48,516 nucleotides of DNA from Caulobacteraceae bacterium (GCA_027487945.1 JAIYCQ010000040.1:1-48516); one strand, 5' to 3'; positions 10,748 through 20,170 are shown, numbered from the stretch's first letter. The notes: a model not told the origin generated them from the sequence alone. Numbers and translations: made by a program.

Positions 10748-12279
10748 TGTCCGCACAGCCGTCCTTCGACGACTTCGCCCGGGCCTGGGACGCCGGACGA
10801 CCACAGGTCGTCTGGACCCGTCTGATCGATGATCTGGAGACCCCGGTTTCAGCCTATCTGAAGATCGCGCGCGGTCGCCCCTACGCCTTCCTGTTCGAGT
10901 CCGTCGAGGGCGGCGCCTGGCGGGGTCGCTACTCCATCGTCGCCATGAAGCCTGACCTTGTTTGGCGGTGTCGCGGTGATGCGGCCGAGGTCGCCCGGGG
11001 CGAGGCCATCGCCGCCGGCGTGTTCACGCCGCAGACCGGCGGGGCGCTGGACAGTCTTCGCGACCTGATCGCGGCCTCTCGCATCGAGCTGCCGGACGGA
11101 CTGCCGCCGCCGGCGGCCGGCATCTACGGCACGCTGGGCTACGACATGATCCGGCTTGCCGAGACGCTGCCCAACGTCAATCCCGATCCCCTCGGCCTGC
11201 CCGACGCGGTGATGATCCGCCCCTCGATCGTGGCGGTCTTCGACGCCATCGCCCAGGAGATCGTGCTGGTCACGCCGGCCCGTCCCGTACAGGGTCTTTC
11301 GGCGAAGGACGCGTGGGCGGCCGCCAACAGCCGGCTGGACGCCGTTCTGGCGGACCTGCGCGCGCCGATGACGCCGCCGGTCCCGGGCGAACCGGAGGAG
11401 ATCAGCTTCTCCACCCCGGTCAGCCGCGCCGACTACGCCGATATCGTCGAGCGGACCAAGGGCTACATCGAGGCCGGTGATATCTTCCAGGCCGTGGTGG
11501 CGCACCGCTTCCGGGCCGAGTTCAAACGCGACCCCTTCGCGCTCTACCGCTCCCTGCGCCGGACCAACCCGTCGCCTTTCCTGTTCTATCTGGAGTTCGG
11601 CGACTTCCAGCTGATCGGGTCCAGTCCGGAGATCCTCGTCCGTCTGCGCGACGGCAAGGTCACCATCCGCCCCATCGCCGGCACCCGTCCCCGCGGCGCG
11701 ACGCCGGAGCAGGACCTCGCCCTCGAACAGGAGCTGCTGGCCGATCCCAAGGAGCGGGCCGAGCACCTGATGCTGCTGGACCTCGGCCGTAACGACGTCG
11801 GCCGTGTCGCCCGCCTGCGCGAGCCGGGCCGCAACGAGCCCGCCACGGTTCGCAAGGGGCCGTCGGTGAGGGTCACGGAGAGCTTCGTGATCGAGCGCTA
11901 CAGCCACGTCATGCACATCGTCTCCAACGTCGAGGGCGACGCGCCCGAGGGGCTCGATCCGGTCGACGTGCTGATGGCCGCCCTGCCCGCCGGCACGGTG
12001 TCCGGGGCGCCCAAGGTCCGGGCCATGGAGATCATCGACGAGCTGGAGATCGAAAAGCGCGGCGTCGGCTATGCCGGCGCGGTTGGTTACTTCGGGGCCG
12101 ACGGCTCGGTCGACACCTGCATCGTGCTGCGCACCGGCCTGATCAAGGACGGCATGCTCTACGTCCAGGCCGGCGGCGGCATCGTCGCAGACAGCACGCC
12201 GGACGCCGAGTATGACGAGACCATCCACAAGTCGAACGCCCTGCGGCGGGCGGCGTCGGAGGCCTGGCGGTTCGGCTAG
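10747..12279 (+). CDS. trpE: Anthranilate synthase component I
   Basis: A 510-residue enzyme that makes anthranilate from chorismate using ammonia supplied by TrpG. The N-terminal regulatory region contains FLFESVEGG, equivalent to the LLES tryptophan-binding site, so feedback inhibition is likely. The C-terminal chorismate-binding domain has IAGTRPRG, DLGRNDVGRV, and LPAGTVSGAPKVRAM. It starts with GTG, whose G is the last base of the ppiD stop (TAGTG). The stop overlaps a small antisense gene by four bases. Confidence 0.97.
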   Translation: MSAQPSFDDFARAWDAGRPQVVWTRLIDDLETPVSAYLKIARGRPYAFLFESVEGGAWRGRYSIVAMKPDLVWRCRGDAAEVARGEAIAAGVFTPQTGGALDSLRDLIAASRIELPDGLPPPAAGIYGTLGYDMIRLAETLPNVNPDPLGLPDAVMIRPSIVAVFDAIAQEIVLVTPARPVQGLSAKDAWAAANSRLDAVLADLRAPMTPPVPGEPEEISFSTPVSRADYADIVERTKGYIEAGDIFQAVVAHRFRAEFKRDPFALYRSLRRTNPSPFLFYLEFGDFQLIGSSPEILVRLRDGKVTIRPIAGTRPRGATPEQDLALEQELLADPKERAEHLMLLDLGRNDVGRVARLREPGRNEPATVRKGPSVRVTESFVIERYSHVMHIVSNVEGDAPEGLDPVDVLMAALPAGTVSGAPKVRAMEIIDELEIEKRGVGYAGAVGYFGADGSVDTCIVLRTGLIKDGMLYVQAGGGIVADSTPDAEYDETIHKSNALRRAASEAWRFG

Positions 12280-12509
12280 TTCGGCTCGCTGCCGGCCGGC
12301 GCGACCTCGGTCGGCTCTTCCATCACCAGGCTGCTTGTCGTCGCCGGCGGCGCCATGATCATCGCCGTCGCGAAGGCCATGGCCGAGATGGCCGCAAAGG
12401 CGGCGGCGGCGAGCACGCCCCACAGGTTCTCGCGCACGATCGGCGGCTTGAGCAGGCCGCGCGCATAGGCGAGGGCTTCGGGATCGAGGGCGGAATCGGC
12501 GGCGGCCAT
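12276..12509 (-). CDS. Small single-pass membrane protein, antisense-oriented in the trp operon
   Basis: A 77-residue predicted protein of unknown function. It has a hydrophilic N-terminus (ALDPEALAYARGLLKPP), one transmembrane helix (about 29-52), and a short acidic/Pro-rich tail. It sits between trpE and trpG on the opposite strand, overlapping the trpE stop by 4 bases and starting 64 bases before trpG. The ATG at 12509 leaves a sensible N-terminus; an ATG at 12554 would add His/Pro-rich residues. The ribosome-binding site is weak. The ordered topology suggests a real gene. Confidence 0.62.
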   Translation of the reverse strand: MAAADSALDPEALAYARGLLKPPIVRENLWGVLAAAAFAAISAMAFATAMIMAPPATTSSLVMEEPTEVAPAGSEPN

Positions 12510-12573
12510 GGGGTGAGGATGGCGTGCGTCGGGCCTTGGCGCAAACGCCCTCAAGCCCTATGAGCAAGGGACC

Positions 12574-13164
12574 ATGATCCTCGTCATCGATAACTACGAC
12601 AGCTTTACCTACAACCTCGTCCACTATCTGAACGAGCTGGGGGCGGAGACCGTCGTGCATCGCAACGATGCCCTGAGCGTCCAGGAGGCCCTTGGCCTGC
12701 ATCCGGAAGCGGTGCTGCTGTCGCCCGGGCCCTGCGCCCCGGACCAGGCCGGGATCTGCCTGCCGCTGCTGCGCGGCGCCCCCGAAGACCTGGCCATCCT
12801 GGGCGTCTGCCTCGGTCACCAGGCCATCGGTCAGGCCTATGGCGGCGATGTCGTGCGGGCCAAGTCGATCATGCACGGCAAGACCAGCCTGATCCATCAT
12901 GCCGACAAGGGCCTGTTCAAGGGCCTGCCCAACCCGTTCACCGCCACCCGATACCACAGCCTGGCCGTCGATCGCGCCACACTGCCCGACGACCTGGAGG
13001 TCACCGCCTGGACCGAGGATGGCGAGATCATGGGTTTCCAGCACCGCACCCGTCCGGTGTTCGGCGTGCAGTTCCACCCCGAGTCGATCGCCACGGAGGG
13101 CGGCCATCAGCTGCTCGACAACTTCCTCGATCTGGCCGGCGTCAAACGCCTGACGGCCGTCTGA
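12574..13164 (+). CDS. trpG: Anthranilate synthase component II (glutamine amidotransferase)
   Basis: A 196-residue class I amidotransferase that hydrolyses glutamine and feeds ammonia to TrpE. The triad is Cys79 (GVCLGHQ), His168 and Glu170 (FHPES). The family opening [15 protein letters not shown] is intact. AAGGGA lies just before the ATG. The trpD start follows the stop by 4 bases. In some bacteria this protein also serves p-aminobenzoate synthesis; its position between trpE and trpD argues for tryptophan synthesis. Confidence 0.97.
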   Translation: MILVIDNYDSFTYNLVHYLNELGAETVVHRNDALSVQEALGLHPEAVLLSPGPCAPDQAGICLPLLRGAPEDLAILGVCLGHQAIGQAYGGDVVRAKSIMHGKTSLIHHADKGLFKGLPNPFTATRYHSLAVDRATLPDDLEVTAWTEDGEIMGFQHRTRPVFGVQFHPESIATEGGHQLLDNFLDLAGVKRLTAV

Positions 13165-13168
13165 GCCG

Positions 13169-14188
13169 ATGAGCGACGCCTTCAAGCCGCTGCTGGGCCG
13201 TCTCGCCGACGGCGCCACGCTGTCCGAAGAGGACGCCGAGACCTTCTTCAGCGCCTGCCTGCGCGGCGAGCCGACGCCGGCCCAGGTGGCCGCGGCCGTC
13301 ACCGCCATCCGCCTGCGCGGTGAGACGGTGGGCGAGATCGCGGCCTGCGCCCGGGCCATGCGCCGCGCCGCCGTGCACCTCGACCTCCCCTACGAGACCA
13401 TCGACGTCTGCGGCACCGGCGGCGATGGTCTGCACACCCTGAACATCTCTACCGCAACGGCCTTCGTGGCGGCCGGCGGCGGGCTGAAGGTCGCCAAGCA
13501 CGGCAACCGGGCCATCACCAGCAAGTCCGGCACGGCCGACGTCCTGGCCGCCCTGGGGGTCAACATCGACCCCGGCCTCGAACGGCAGCGCCGGGCGCTG
13601 GACGAGGCCAACATCTGCTTCCTGTTCGCCCAGGCCCACCACGGCGCCATGCGCCATGTCTCGCCGATCCGGCAGGAGCTTGGGTTCAGAACCATCTTCA
13701 ACCTGTTGGGTCCCTTGACGAATCCGGCCGGGGCTCGTCGTCAGGTGATGGGCGTGCCGGCGCCGCGCTACGTCGAGCCGATCTGTCAGGCTCTCGGCGC
13801 CCTCGGCGCGGTCAGGGCCTGGTCGGTGCATGGCCAGGGGATGGATGAACTGACCACCACGGGCGAAACCGAAGTCGCCGAATGGCGCGAGGGCGTAGGC
13901 GTACGGCGGTTTACGATAACGCCGGAAGCTGTTGGTTTAAAACGTGCTTCCCTCGCTGATCTCACAGGCGGCGACCCTGCGTTCAACGCGTCGGCCCTGC
14001 GCCGGATGCTGGAGGGCGAGGCCGGTCCCTATCGGGACATCGTGCTGCTCAACGCCGCCGCCGCCTTCCTGGTCGGCGACACGGTCGAGACCCTGCGCGA
14101 AGGTGTGGACCTCGCCGGAACGGTCGTCGACGACGGCCGGGCGCTGCAGGCGCTGGACCAGCTGATCAGCATCACGAACGCCGCATGA
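13169..14188 (+). CDS. trpD: Anthranilate phosphoribosyltransferase
   Basis: A 339-residue enzyme joining anthranilate to PRPP. The PRPP loop is CGTGGDG, followed by the [12 protein letters not shown] and [10 protein letters not shown] motifs that define the family. It overlaps trpC by the tetranucleotide ATGA. A stretch at about 13890-13975 uses codons that are rare in the rest of the window, including GTA, ATA, TTA (13937-13939, codon 257) and AAA, while the protein stays in frame and full length. Confidence 0.97.
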   Translation: MSDAFKPLLGRLADGATLSEEDAETFFSACLRGEPTPAQVAAAVTAIRLRGETVGEIAACARAMRRAAVHLDLPYETIDVCGTGGDGLHTLNISTATAFVAAGGGLKVAKHGNRAITSKSGTADVLAALGVNIDPGLERQRRALDEANICFLFAQAHHGAMRHVSPIRQELGFRTIFNLLGPLTNPAGARRQVMGVPAPRYVEPICQALGALGAVRAWSVHGQGMDELTTTGETEVAEWREGVGVRRFTITPEAVGLKRASLADLTGGDPAFNASALRRMLEGEAGPYRDIVLLNAAAAFLVGDTVETLREGVDLAGTVVDDGRALQALDQLISITNAA

Positions 14189-14973
14189 CCGACATTCTCG
14201 CGAAGATCGCCGCCTACAAACGGGAGGACGTCAGCGCCCGCAAGGCCTTGCGCTCGCAGGCTCAGGTAGACGCAGCCGCGCGGGCCGCCGACGCGCCGCG
14301 TGGCTTCAAGGCCGCCCTGGAGCGCCGCCACGGCCCGGGCCGGCTTGCCCTGATCGCCGAGATCAAGAAGGCCAGCCCGTCAAAGGGGATCATCCGCGAG
14401 GACTTCGATCCGCCGGCCCTGGCGCGGGCCTATGAGGCGGGCGGCGCGGCCTGCCTGTCGGTGCTGACCGACGGCCCCAGCTTCCAGGGCGCTGACGACT
14501 ACCTCGTCGCGGCCCGGGCGGCGACCGCCCTGCCCTGTATCCGCAAGGACTTTCTCGTCGACCCCTGGCAGGTGGCCGAGAGCCGCGCGCTCGGCGCCGA
14601 CGCCATTCTCGTCATCCTGGCGATGATCGACGACGCCCTCGCCGCCGACCTGATGTCCGAGGCCGCGCGCCTCGGCATGGATGCGCTGGTCGAGGTGCAT
14701 GATGAAGCTGAAATGGACCGCGCCGGCGCGCTCGGCGCGACGCTGGTGGGGGTCAACAACCGCGACCTGAAGACCTTCATCGTCGACCTGGCTGTCACCG
14801 AGCGCCTCGCCGCCCGCGCGCCGAACGCCGCGCTGCTGGTGACCGAGAGCGGCCTGTTCACCGGCGCCGACGCCGCCCGGTTGGAAGCGTCGGGCGCAAA
14901 GGCCATGCTGGTCGGGGAGAGCCTGATGCGTCAGGCCGATGTCGAAGCCGCGACGCGGTCGCTGCTGGGCTGA
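14185..14973 (+). CDS. trpC: Indole-3-glycerol phosphate synthase
   Basis: A 262-residue TIM-barrel enzyme that closes the indole ring in tryptophan synthesis. Visible motifs are [13 protein letters not shown] with its catalytic lysines, [38 protein letters not shown] and LVTESGL. It is monofunctional, with no fused TrpF domain. The start overlaps the trpD stop (ATGA). It ends the trp gene run; trpF, trpB and trpA are not in the window. Confidence 0.97.
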   Translation: MTDILAKIAAYKREDVSARKALRSQAQVDAAARAADAPRGFKAALERRHGPGRLALIAEIKKASPSKGIIREDFDPPALARAYEAGGAACLSVLTDGPSFQGADDYLVAARAATALPCIRKDFLVDPWQVAESRALGADAILVILAMIDDALAADLMSEAARLGMDALVEVHDEAEMDRAGALGATLVGVNNRDLKTFIVDLAVTERLAARAPNAALLVTESGLFTGADAARLEASGAKAMLVGESLMRQADVEAATRSLLG

Positions 14974-15041
14974 CTCCGGGACCCGGCGCGAGCGAAGGCA
15001 CCGTATTGCCTGGACTGGCCCAAACCCGATAGCGTCCGGCC

Positions 15042-15578
15042 ATGGAAGGCGATGCCGTCGTCGAAATCTACATGGCGCTGGCGCGGGCCGGCGTCGACAT
15101 CTGGATTGATGGCGGCTGGGCGGTGGACGCGCATGTCGGCCGCCAGACGCGCGCTCATTCGGATCTCGACATCGCCGTTGAAGCCGGGAGCGTCGCCGCC
15201 CTGCGCCAGCACCTGGCGGATCGCGGCTACGCCAACACGCCTTCAGGCGATGCGTCCGAGTGGAACTTCGTTCTTGCCGACGCGAACGGTCGACGGATCG
15301 ATGTCCATGTGGTCGCGCTTGACGAAGATCTCGGCGTCCACGGCGAGCCGCGCGATGGAATCGCCTATCCGGCGGGCTCCCTGACGGGCCAGGGCCGCCT
15401 GATGGACATTCCCGTGCGGTGTATCCGCGCCGACATCCTGCTCCGCTTCAAAACCAGCTACCCGCCGCGCCCGGTGGACCGGCACGATGTGGCGACCCTG
15501 TGCGCGCTGCTGCGGCAACCGCTTCCTCTGTCGCACGCCCCGGATCGAGGCCAGCACGCCGGACAGCCCGACCGCTGA
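15042..15578 (+). CDS. Nucleotidyltransferase-like protein, resembling ANT(2'')/Lin-type adenylyltransferases
   Basis: A 178-residue protein with a nucleotidyltransferase core. It contains WIDGGWAVDA (21-30), the metal-binding pair Asp41 and Asp43 in HSDLDIAV, and a third acidic Asp87 in RRIDVHV. The order GGW-x-D, R-x-H-x-D-x-D, then D-V-H matches small aminoglycoside and lincosamide nucleotidyltransferases. Those enzymes adenylylate drugs; here the substrate is unknown and a housekeeping role is equally possible. Residues after about 160 are Pro/His-rich and unrelated to the family, so the C-terminus may be drifting. It lies between trpC and lexA, with a weak ribosome-binding site. Confidence 0.75.
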   Translation: MEGDAVVEIYMALARAGVDIWIDGGWAVDAHVGRQTRAHSDLDIAVEAGSVAALRQHLADRGYANTPSGDASEWNFVLADANGRRIDVHVVALDEDLGVHGEPRDGIAYPAGSLTGQGRLMDIPVRCIRADILLRFKTSYPPRPVDRHDVATLCALLRQPLPLSHAPDRGQHAGQPDR

Positions 15579-15661
15579 CGGTGATCCGAACATCACGAGA
15601 CGCCTGCAAGTCGCCGCTTCACCAGGTTCGGAGCCCGGCAGGCGCCGGCTCGGCCGTCAAC

Positions 15662-15690
15662 TTGACATTAACGAAGAACACCTAGAGAAC
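15662..15690 (+). promoter_or_regulatory. lexA promoter with SOS box
   Basis: GAAC-N7-GAAC at 15676-15690 reads GTTC-N7-GTTC on the other strand, the alphaproteobacterial LexA operator. Just upstream is TTGACAT (15662-15668), a good -35. After a 12-base gap comes CCTAGAGA (15681-15688), a partial match to the Caulobacter -10 GCTANAWC. The operator overlaps the presumed -10, so LexA bound here would block its own transcription. Confidence 0.85.
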
Positions 15691-15744
15691 ATCGACAGAA
15701 GTTGGCGGTTTGTTCCGCGATAGATTCGGCAGCGAGGCCCCGGG

Positions 15745-16446
15745 ATGCTCACCCGAAAGCAGCACGAACTCCTGATGTTCATTCATGAACGCATCAAGGA
15801 GACCGGCGTGTCTCCCTCCTTCGACGAGATGAAGGAGGCGCTGGACCTGGCGTCGAAGTCGGGCATCCACCGGCTGATCACGGCGCTTGAGGAGCGCGGC
15901 TTCCTGCGCCGCCTGCCGCACCGGGCCCGGGCGCTGGAGGTCACCAAGCTGCCGCAGCAGGCCACCACGGCCGCGCCGGCCGGCGGTCGCCAGTCGTTCA
16001 AGCCGCAGGTGATCAAGGGCGACGGCCCCGGCCCGTCCGCTGCGCCGCAGGTCGCCAACGATGTCCGCGAGATCCCGCTGCTGGGCCGCATCGCCGCCGG
16101 CTCGCCGATCGAGGCGCTTCAGGTCGAGCGCGACCGGATGCTGGTCTCCGAGAGCATGCTCGGCGCCGGCGAACACTATGTGCTCGAGGTCCAGGGCGAC
16201 TCGATGATCGAGGCCGGGATCCTCGACGGCGACTTCGTGCTGATCCGCAAGACCGACACCGCCCACAGCGGCGAGATCGTCGTGGCCCTGGTCGAGGGTG
16301 AGGAAGCCACGCTCAAGCGCCTGCGGAAGAAGGGCGTCAGCATCGCGCTGGAGGCCGCCAACCCCAAGTACCCGACCCGCGTCTATGGCCCCGACCAGGT
16401 CGAGGTCCAGGGCAAGCTGGTCGGGTTGATCCGCAAGTATCACTGA
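15745..16446 (+). CDS. lexA: LexA repressor, SOS response regulator
   Basis: A 233-residue repressor-protease. The N-terminal winged helix-turn-helix (about 1-66) contains the [11 protein letters not shown] segment and a recognition helix around [14 protein letters not shown]. The S24 self-cleavage domain has the scissile Ala118-Gly119 bond, nucleophile Ser153 (GDSM) and general-base Lys191 (EATLKR). The linker (about 67-107) is long and Ala/Pro/Gln-rich, as in other alphaproteobacteria. GAGG precedes the ATG by seven bases. An SOS box lies upstream and a terminator downstream. Confidence 0.97.
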   Translation: MLTRKQHELLMFIHERIKETGVSPSFDEMKEALDLASKSGIHRLITALEERGFLRRLPHRARALEVTKLPQQATTAAPAGGRQSFKPQVIKGDGPGPSAAPQVANDVREIPLLGRIAAGSPIEALQVERDRMLVSESMLGAGEHYVLEVQGDSMIEAGILDGDFVLIRKTDTAHSGEIVVALVEGEEATLKRLRKKGVSIALEAANPKYPTRVYGPDQVEVQGKLVGLIRKYH

Positions 16447-16473
16447 GGGTCAGGGCTTGATGAGTTCGGAAGG

Positions 16474-16500
16474 GGGCGCGGCGCAGGTCGCGCCCTTTTT
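16474..16500 (+). terminator. Rho-independent terminator after lexA
   Basis: A 7-bp perfect GC stem (GGGCGCG at 16474-16480 with CGCGCCC at 16489-16495), 8-base loop, followed by TTTTT. It starts 27 bases past the lexA stop. Confidence 0.88.
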
Positions 16501-16512
16501 CGTTGGCGGGCG

Positions 16513-16609
16513 GTGCGTCCTTCGACCCGGCGCTTCGCGCCCGCTCAGGATGACGTGAGTTTTCAACATCACGGTGAGCAGCGATCGCATGCCGCGTGTC
16601 GAACCACGC
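16513..16609. repeat. Dispersed two-armed hairpin repeat, copy C
   Basis: The left arm (16513-16554, 42 bases) is the reverse complement of the family arm GTCATCCTGAGC-N14-GNGTCGAAGGACGCAC. Its central stem is GGCGC/GCGCC around GAA. The right arm (about 16567-16609) is the degenerate inverted partner ending GTGTCGAACCACGC. The element is in opposite orientation to copies A and B. It lies between the convergent lexA and comEC genes. Confidence 0.85.
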
Positions 16610-16626
16610 CAATCGCGCCGTAGCGA

Positions 16627-18720
16627 TCACCGCGTCCAGGGCCGGTCGCCGCGCAGGTCATTGGCCCAGACAACCGCCCAGCCCTCCCCGCGCCGCCAGA
16701 GTTCGGCCGAGCCGCCCTCGGCGAAGTCGTCGGCGCTGAGCAGGAAGCTGTTCTCGCACCCTCTGCCGACATAGCCCGACCGCAGCACCACCAGTCGCCC
16801 CGGGGCGCAGAGCTCGGCCAGCTCGGCGGGCCGCGGCGGCTTGCGGCCGGCCCAGACGGCGAGGTCGTCGTTGCCGATCGGGAGGCAGGCGAAACGGTCG
16901 CAGGCGAAGCGGGCGTCGCGGACCGTTTCCGGGTCCCCGGCGACGGCAAGGCCCCTCCGCCGGGCCCAGAGGTCGGCGGCGAAGCGGCGTGCGTCCGGGC
17001 GCAGGAGGATGGCCTCGCCGCCGTCGCGCAGGGCCACGGCCGCGCCGTCGGCGGCGATCCAGATATCGGGCGGGTCCGGGCGGGGCCAGAGCAGCACGGC
17101 GGCGGCAAGCGGCGCGCCCAGCCAGCGGATCGGTCCCTTCCAGAGGCAGAGCAGCATCACGCCGAGGAAGGCGATGGGCAGGGCCGTTCCGGGCGCGCTG
17201 GCGACGGTCACGAGGGCGCCGGGCCGGGTGGCGGTCGCCTCGCCCACCCCGACCATGGCCTCGATGCCCCACCCCGCCACCGCCAGAAAGGGGCCGCCCA
17301 GCCCCAGAGGCTCCAGAACCGCGCCGACCGCCAGGAACGGCATGATCACGAAGCTCGACAGCGGCGCGACCAGCAGGTTGGCGATCAGGCCGTAGCTGGC
17401 CACGCGGTTGAAGTGGTGCATGGCAAAGGGTCCGGTGGCGAGCCCGGCCACGAAGCTGGCGGCGATGGCGGCGCCCAGCCAGACGGCGGCGGCCTGGGGC
17501 GCCCGGATCCACCAGGGAATGTCGATCTCCTTCACCGCCCGTGGCCAGGCCTCGGCCAGCGCCACCAGGGCCGCCGTTGCCGCAAACGACATCTGGAACC
17601 CCGGGGCGCAGGCCGCTTCCGGCTCGGCGGCAAGGATCACGAGGGCGGCGATGGCCAGGGTGCGGAGGCTGATGGCCTGGCGATCGACCAGGATGGCGAG
17701 GAAGGCCGCCGCCGCCGTCACCGCCGCCCTTTCGGCCGGCGGCGGCGCGCCGGAGATCACGAGATAGCCGCCGACCGCGACAAGGCCGGCGACGGCCGCC
17801 ACCTTCTTTCCGGGAAGGCGCAGCGCCAGCCACGGCCAGGCCGCCACCAGCAGCCGGACCCCGCCGAACACGAACCCGCCGACGATCGCCATATGCAGCC
17901 CGCTGATCGACAGGATGTGGGCAAGGCCGGAGGCGCGCATGGCCTCGGTCTGCTCCGGCGCGATCCAGGCCTCGTGCCCGGTGACCATGGCCGCGGCGAT
18001 GCCGCCGCTGCCTGGCCCCATACGGGCGACGATCCGCTCGGCCAACCGCCAGCGCACGGCGTTGACCGCCATGGTCAGGCGCAGCCGCCATGGCGCCGCC
18101 GGCAGGTCCGTCAGCGTGGCATCGCCGAGGGTAAAGCCGACGCCGCCGATCCGGTGGAACCAGGCGTCGCGGGCGAAGTCGTAGGCGCCGGGGCTGGCGG
18201 GGTCCGGCGGTGGACCGATCATGGCGCGCAGACGGATCCCGCCGCCCGGTGCAATGGCCGGCTGATCCCGCAGGGTGACCCGGATCCGGACCGGCGTCTG
18301 TGCGGGCTCCAGCCCCTCGACCGCCACCGGGGCGATCAGCAGCCGCATGCCTGACGCCCCCGGACTGGCGACGTCGACGACCCAGCCCTCGACCATTCGC
18401 GCCCGCTGCTCGGCCGGCGCGATGGGGGCGGAGACCTGCAGGGTGCGGATGCGCCCCGACAGAAAGCCGGCCGCCGTGAAGGCCAGCAGGGCGGCGACAA
18501 TCACCGCAGCTGTGGAGTCGAGCCGCCGGGCGACCGCCGTGAGCACGACGGCCGCCAGCAGCAGGCCCACCGCCAGCGCCGTCGGCGGTTCGAACCGAAG
18601 GGTCATGTATCCGGCGCAGCCGAGGCCGAAGGCGACCGGCGCCCACAGCGTCCATCGGTCCGCCTGATCAGCGATCTCGTCGCGCAGGACGGCGAAGCGG
18701 TGCGCGACCCGGCGGCGCAT
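16627..18720 (-). CDS. comEC: ComEC/Rec2-type DNA-uptake channel protein
   Basis: A 697-residue polytopic inner-membrane protein. The N-terminal part is a DUF4131-like domain with hydrophobic helices and a soluble beta-rich insert. The central competence domain contains GLAHILSISGLHMAIVGG and many transmembrane helices, including SGAPPPAERA. The C-terminal soluble part (after about 580) keeps a trace of the metallo-beta-lactamase start but has no H-x-H-x-D-H motif. In transformable bacteria ComEC passes one DNA strand across the inner membrane; competence here is unproven. The ATG at 18720 is one of several candidates (another at 18753). It is divergent from gltX with only 37 bases between starts. 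Confidence 0.88.
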   Translation of the reverse strand: MRRRVAHRFAVLRDEIADQADRWTLWAPVAFGLGCAGYMTLRFEPPTALAVGLLLAAVVLTAVARRLDSTAAVIVAALLAFTAAGFLSGRIRTLQVSAPIAPAEQRARMVEGWVVDVASPGASGMRLLIAPVAVEGLEPAQTPVRIRVTLRDQPAIAPGGGIRLRAMIGPPPDPASPGAYDFARDAWFHRIGGVGFTLGDATLTDLPAAPWRLRLTMAVNAVRWRLAERIVARMGPGSGGIAAAMVTGHEAWIAPEQTEAMRASGLAHILSISGLHMAIVGGFVFGGVRLLVAAWPWLALRLPGKKVAAVAGLVAVGGYLVISGAPPPAERAAVTAAAAFLAILVDRQAISLRTLAIAALVILAAEPEAACAPGFQMSFAATAALVALAEAWPRAVKEIDIPWWIRAPQAAAVWLGAAIAASFVAGLATGPFAMHHFNRVASYGLIANLLVAPLSSFVIMPFLAVGAVLEPLGLGGPFLAVAGWGIEAMVGVGEATATRPGALVTVASAPGTALPIAFLGVMLLCLWKGPIRWLGAPLAAAVLLWPRPDPPDIWIAADGAAVALRDGGEAILLRPDARRFAADLWARRRGLAVAGDPETVRDARFACDRFACLPIGNDDLAVWAGRKPPRPAELAELCAPGRLVVLRSGYVGRGCENSFLLSADDFAEGGSAELWRRGEGWAVVWANDLRGDRPWTR

Positions 18721-18757
18721 GCTAAGAGCCGCCGCCTCACCCCCCGGCCCCATCGAG

Positions 18758-20170
18758 ATGTCCGACTCAAAGCCCGTCGTCACCCGTATCGCCCCCTCGC
18801 CCACCGGTTCGATGCACATCGGCACCGCGCGCACGGCGCTGTTTAACTACCTTTACGCGAAACACTGCGGGGGACAATTCCTGCTGCGGATCGAGGACAC
18901 CGACCGCGAGCGCTCCACCGAGGCGTCCGTGCAGGTGATTTTCGACGGCCTCGCCTGGCTGGGCCTGCCGTTCGACGGCGAGGTGGTCTTCCAGTTCGCG
19001 CGCGCCGAACGCCACCGCGAGGTGGTGCTGGCGCTTCTGGACGCGGGCAAGGCCTATCGCTGCTGGCTGTCGGGCGACGCGCTGACGGATGCCCGCGACA
19101 AGGCCAAGGCCGCCGGCCACGCCCTGCGCTCACCGTGGCGCGACCGCGAGCCTCGCCCCGAGGATCTCGCGAAGCCGCACGCCATCCGGTTCCGCGGACC
19201 GCTCAACGGCGACACGGTCGTCAGGGACCTGGTCCAGGGCGACGTCACCTTCCGCAACCGTGACCTCGACGACCTGGTGCTGCTGCGTTCGGACGGCGTG
19301 CCGACCTACAACCTGGCCGTGGTCGTCGACGACCACGACATGGGGGTCACGCACATCATCCGGGGCGACGACCATCTCAACAATGCCGCCCGCCAGACCC
19401 TGATCTATCAGGCCATGGGGTGGGACGCCCCGGACTTCGCCCACATCCCGCTGATTCACGGCGATGACGGCGCCAAGCTCAGCAAGCGTCACGGCGCCAC
19501 GGCGGTGACCGACTTCGCCACCCTTGGCTACCTGCCCGAGGCGATGCGCAACTATCTGGCCCGTCTGGGCTGGAGCCATGGCGACGCCGAACTGTTCAGC
19601 GACGCCGACGCCATCGCCTGGTTCGACATCGCCAACGCAAACAAGGGCGCCGCCCGCCTGGACTGGGACAAGCTGAACCACGTCAACGCCCACTACATCC
19701 GGCTGGCCGACGATTCGCGACTGACCGACCTCGTCGCCGATGTCTTCGCCGCCCGCGGGGAGCCGCTGGACGACGCCCGCCGCGCCCAGGCCCTGCGCAC
19801 GATCCCTCTGGTCAAGGAGCGGGCGAAGACGATTCTCGAACTGGCCGACCAGTTGGTTTTCGTGTTTCAGGCGAGGCCCATCGTCCTGTCGGAGAAGGCC
19901 CTGGGCCTGTTGACGGACGAAACCCGAGCCCGTCTGGTCCGGCTGAGCGATCAACTTGCCGCGACCAACGACTGGAGCGCTGAGGGCCTCGACTCGTTGC
20001 TGAAGGCCTTCGCCGAGGCCGAAAGCGTCGGTTTTGGAAAGTTCGGGCCGGCCCTGCGCGCGATTCTGACCGGTGGAAGCGCATCGCCTGACCTGCATCG
20101 CACGCTTGCGTCGCTTGGTCGCGATGAGGCGATGGCGCGTCTTAACGATGCGCTTTCACCGTTCGCGTAA
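18758..20170 (+). CDS. gltX: Glutamyl-tRNA synthetase
   Basis: A 470-residue class I aminoacyl-tRNA synthetase that charges tRNA-Glu. In many bacteria without GlnRS it also charges tRNA-Gln for later amidation. The HIGH-type motif is [21 protein letters not shown] (HIGT at 20-23), and the KMSKS-type motif AKLSKRHG is at about 240. The catalytic and anticodon-binding domains are complete. The ATG at 18758 is fixed by the family start [11 protein letters not shown]; an upstream frame start at 18719 overlaps comEC. gltA follows on the same strand. Confidence 0.97.
   Translation: MSDSKPVVTRIAPSPTGSMHIGTARTALFNYLYAKHCGGQFLLRIEDTDRERSTEASVQVIFDGLAWLGLPFDGEVVFQFARAERHREVVLALLDAGKAYRCWLSGDALTDARDKAKAAGHALRSPWRDREPRPEDLAKPHAIRFRGPLNGDTVVRDLVQGDVTFRNRDLDDLVLLRSDGVPTYNLAVVVDDHDMGVTHIIRGDDHLNNAARQTLIYQAMGWDAPDFAHIPLIHGDDGAKLSKRHGATAVTDFATLGYLPEAMRNYLARLGWSHGDAELFSDADAIAWFDIANANKGAARLDWDKLNHVNAHYIRLADDSRLTDLVADVFAARGEPLDDARRAQALRTIPLVKERAKTILELADQLVFVFQARPIVLSEKALGLLTDETRARLVRLSDQLAATNDWSAEGLDSLLKAFAEAESVGFGKFGPALRAILTGGSASPDLHRTLASLGRDEAMARLNDALSPFA

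Noticed and set aside
8804..10804. 666-codon minus-strand frame opposite ppiD
   Set aside because: Shadow of the ppiD frame; composition is Gly/Asp/Arg/Leu-rich without a domain.
10849..13359. 836-codon minus-strand frame across trpE and trpG
   Set aside because: It spans two intact trp genes on the plus strand and has no recognisable domain.
13910..13935. Possible internal trpC promoter (TTTACGA) in the rare-codon patch
   Set aside because: The matching -10 region agrees at only three of eight positions with GCTANAWC.
15723..15727. GATTC (GANTC) CcrM methylation site before lexA
   Set aside because: Such sites occur by chance every few hundred bases and no clustering was noticed; cell-cycle control is not supported.
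18588..18600. GGTTCGAACC-like T-loop motif suggesting a tRNA
   Set aside because: It lies inside comEC and no acceptor or anticodon stem can be formed around it.
16658..18655. 665-codon minus-strand frame alternative to comEC
   Set aside because: It is Arg/Gly-rich with no hydrophobic helices, whereas the overlapping frame has the competence domain.
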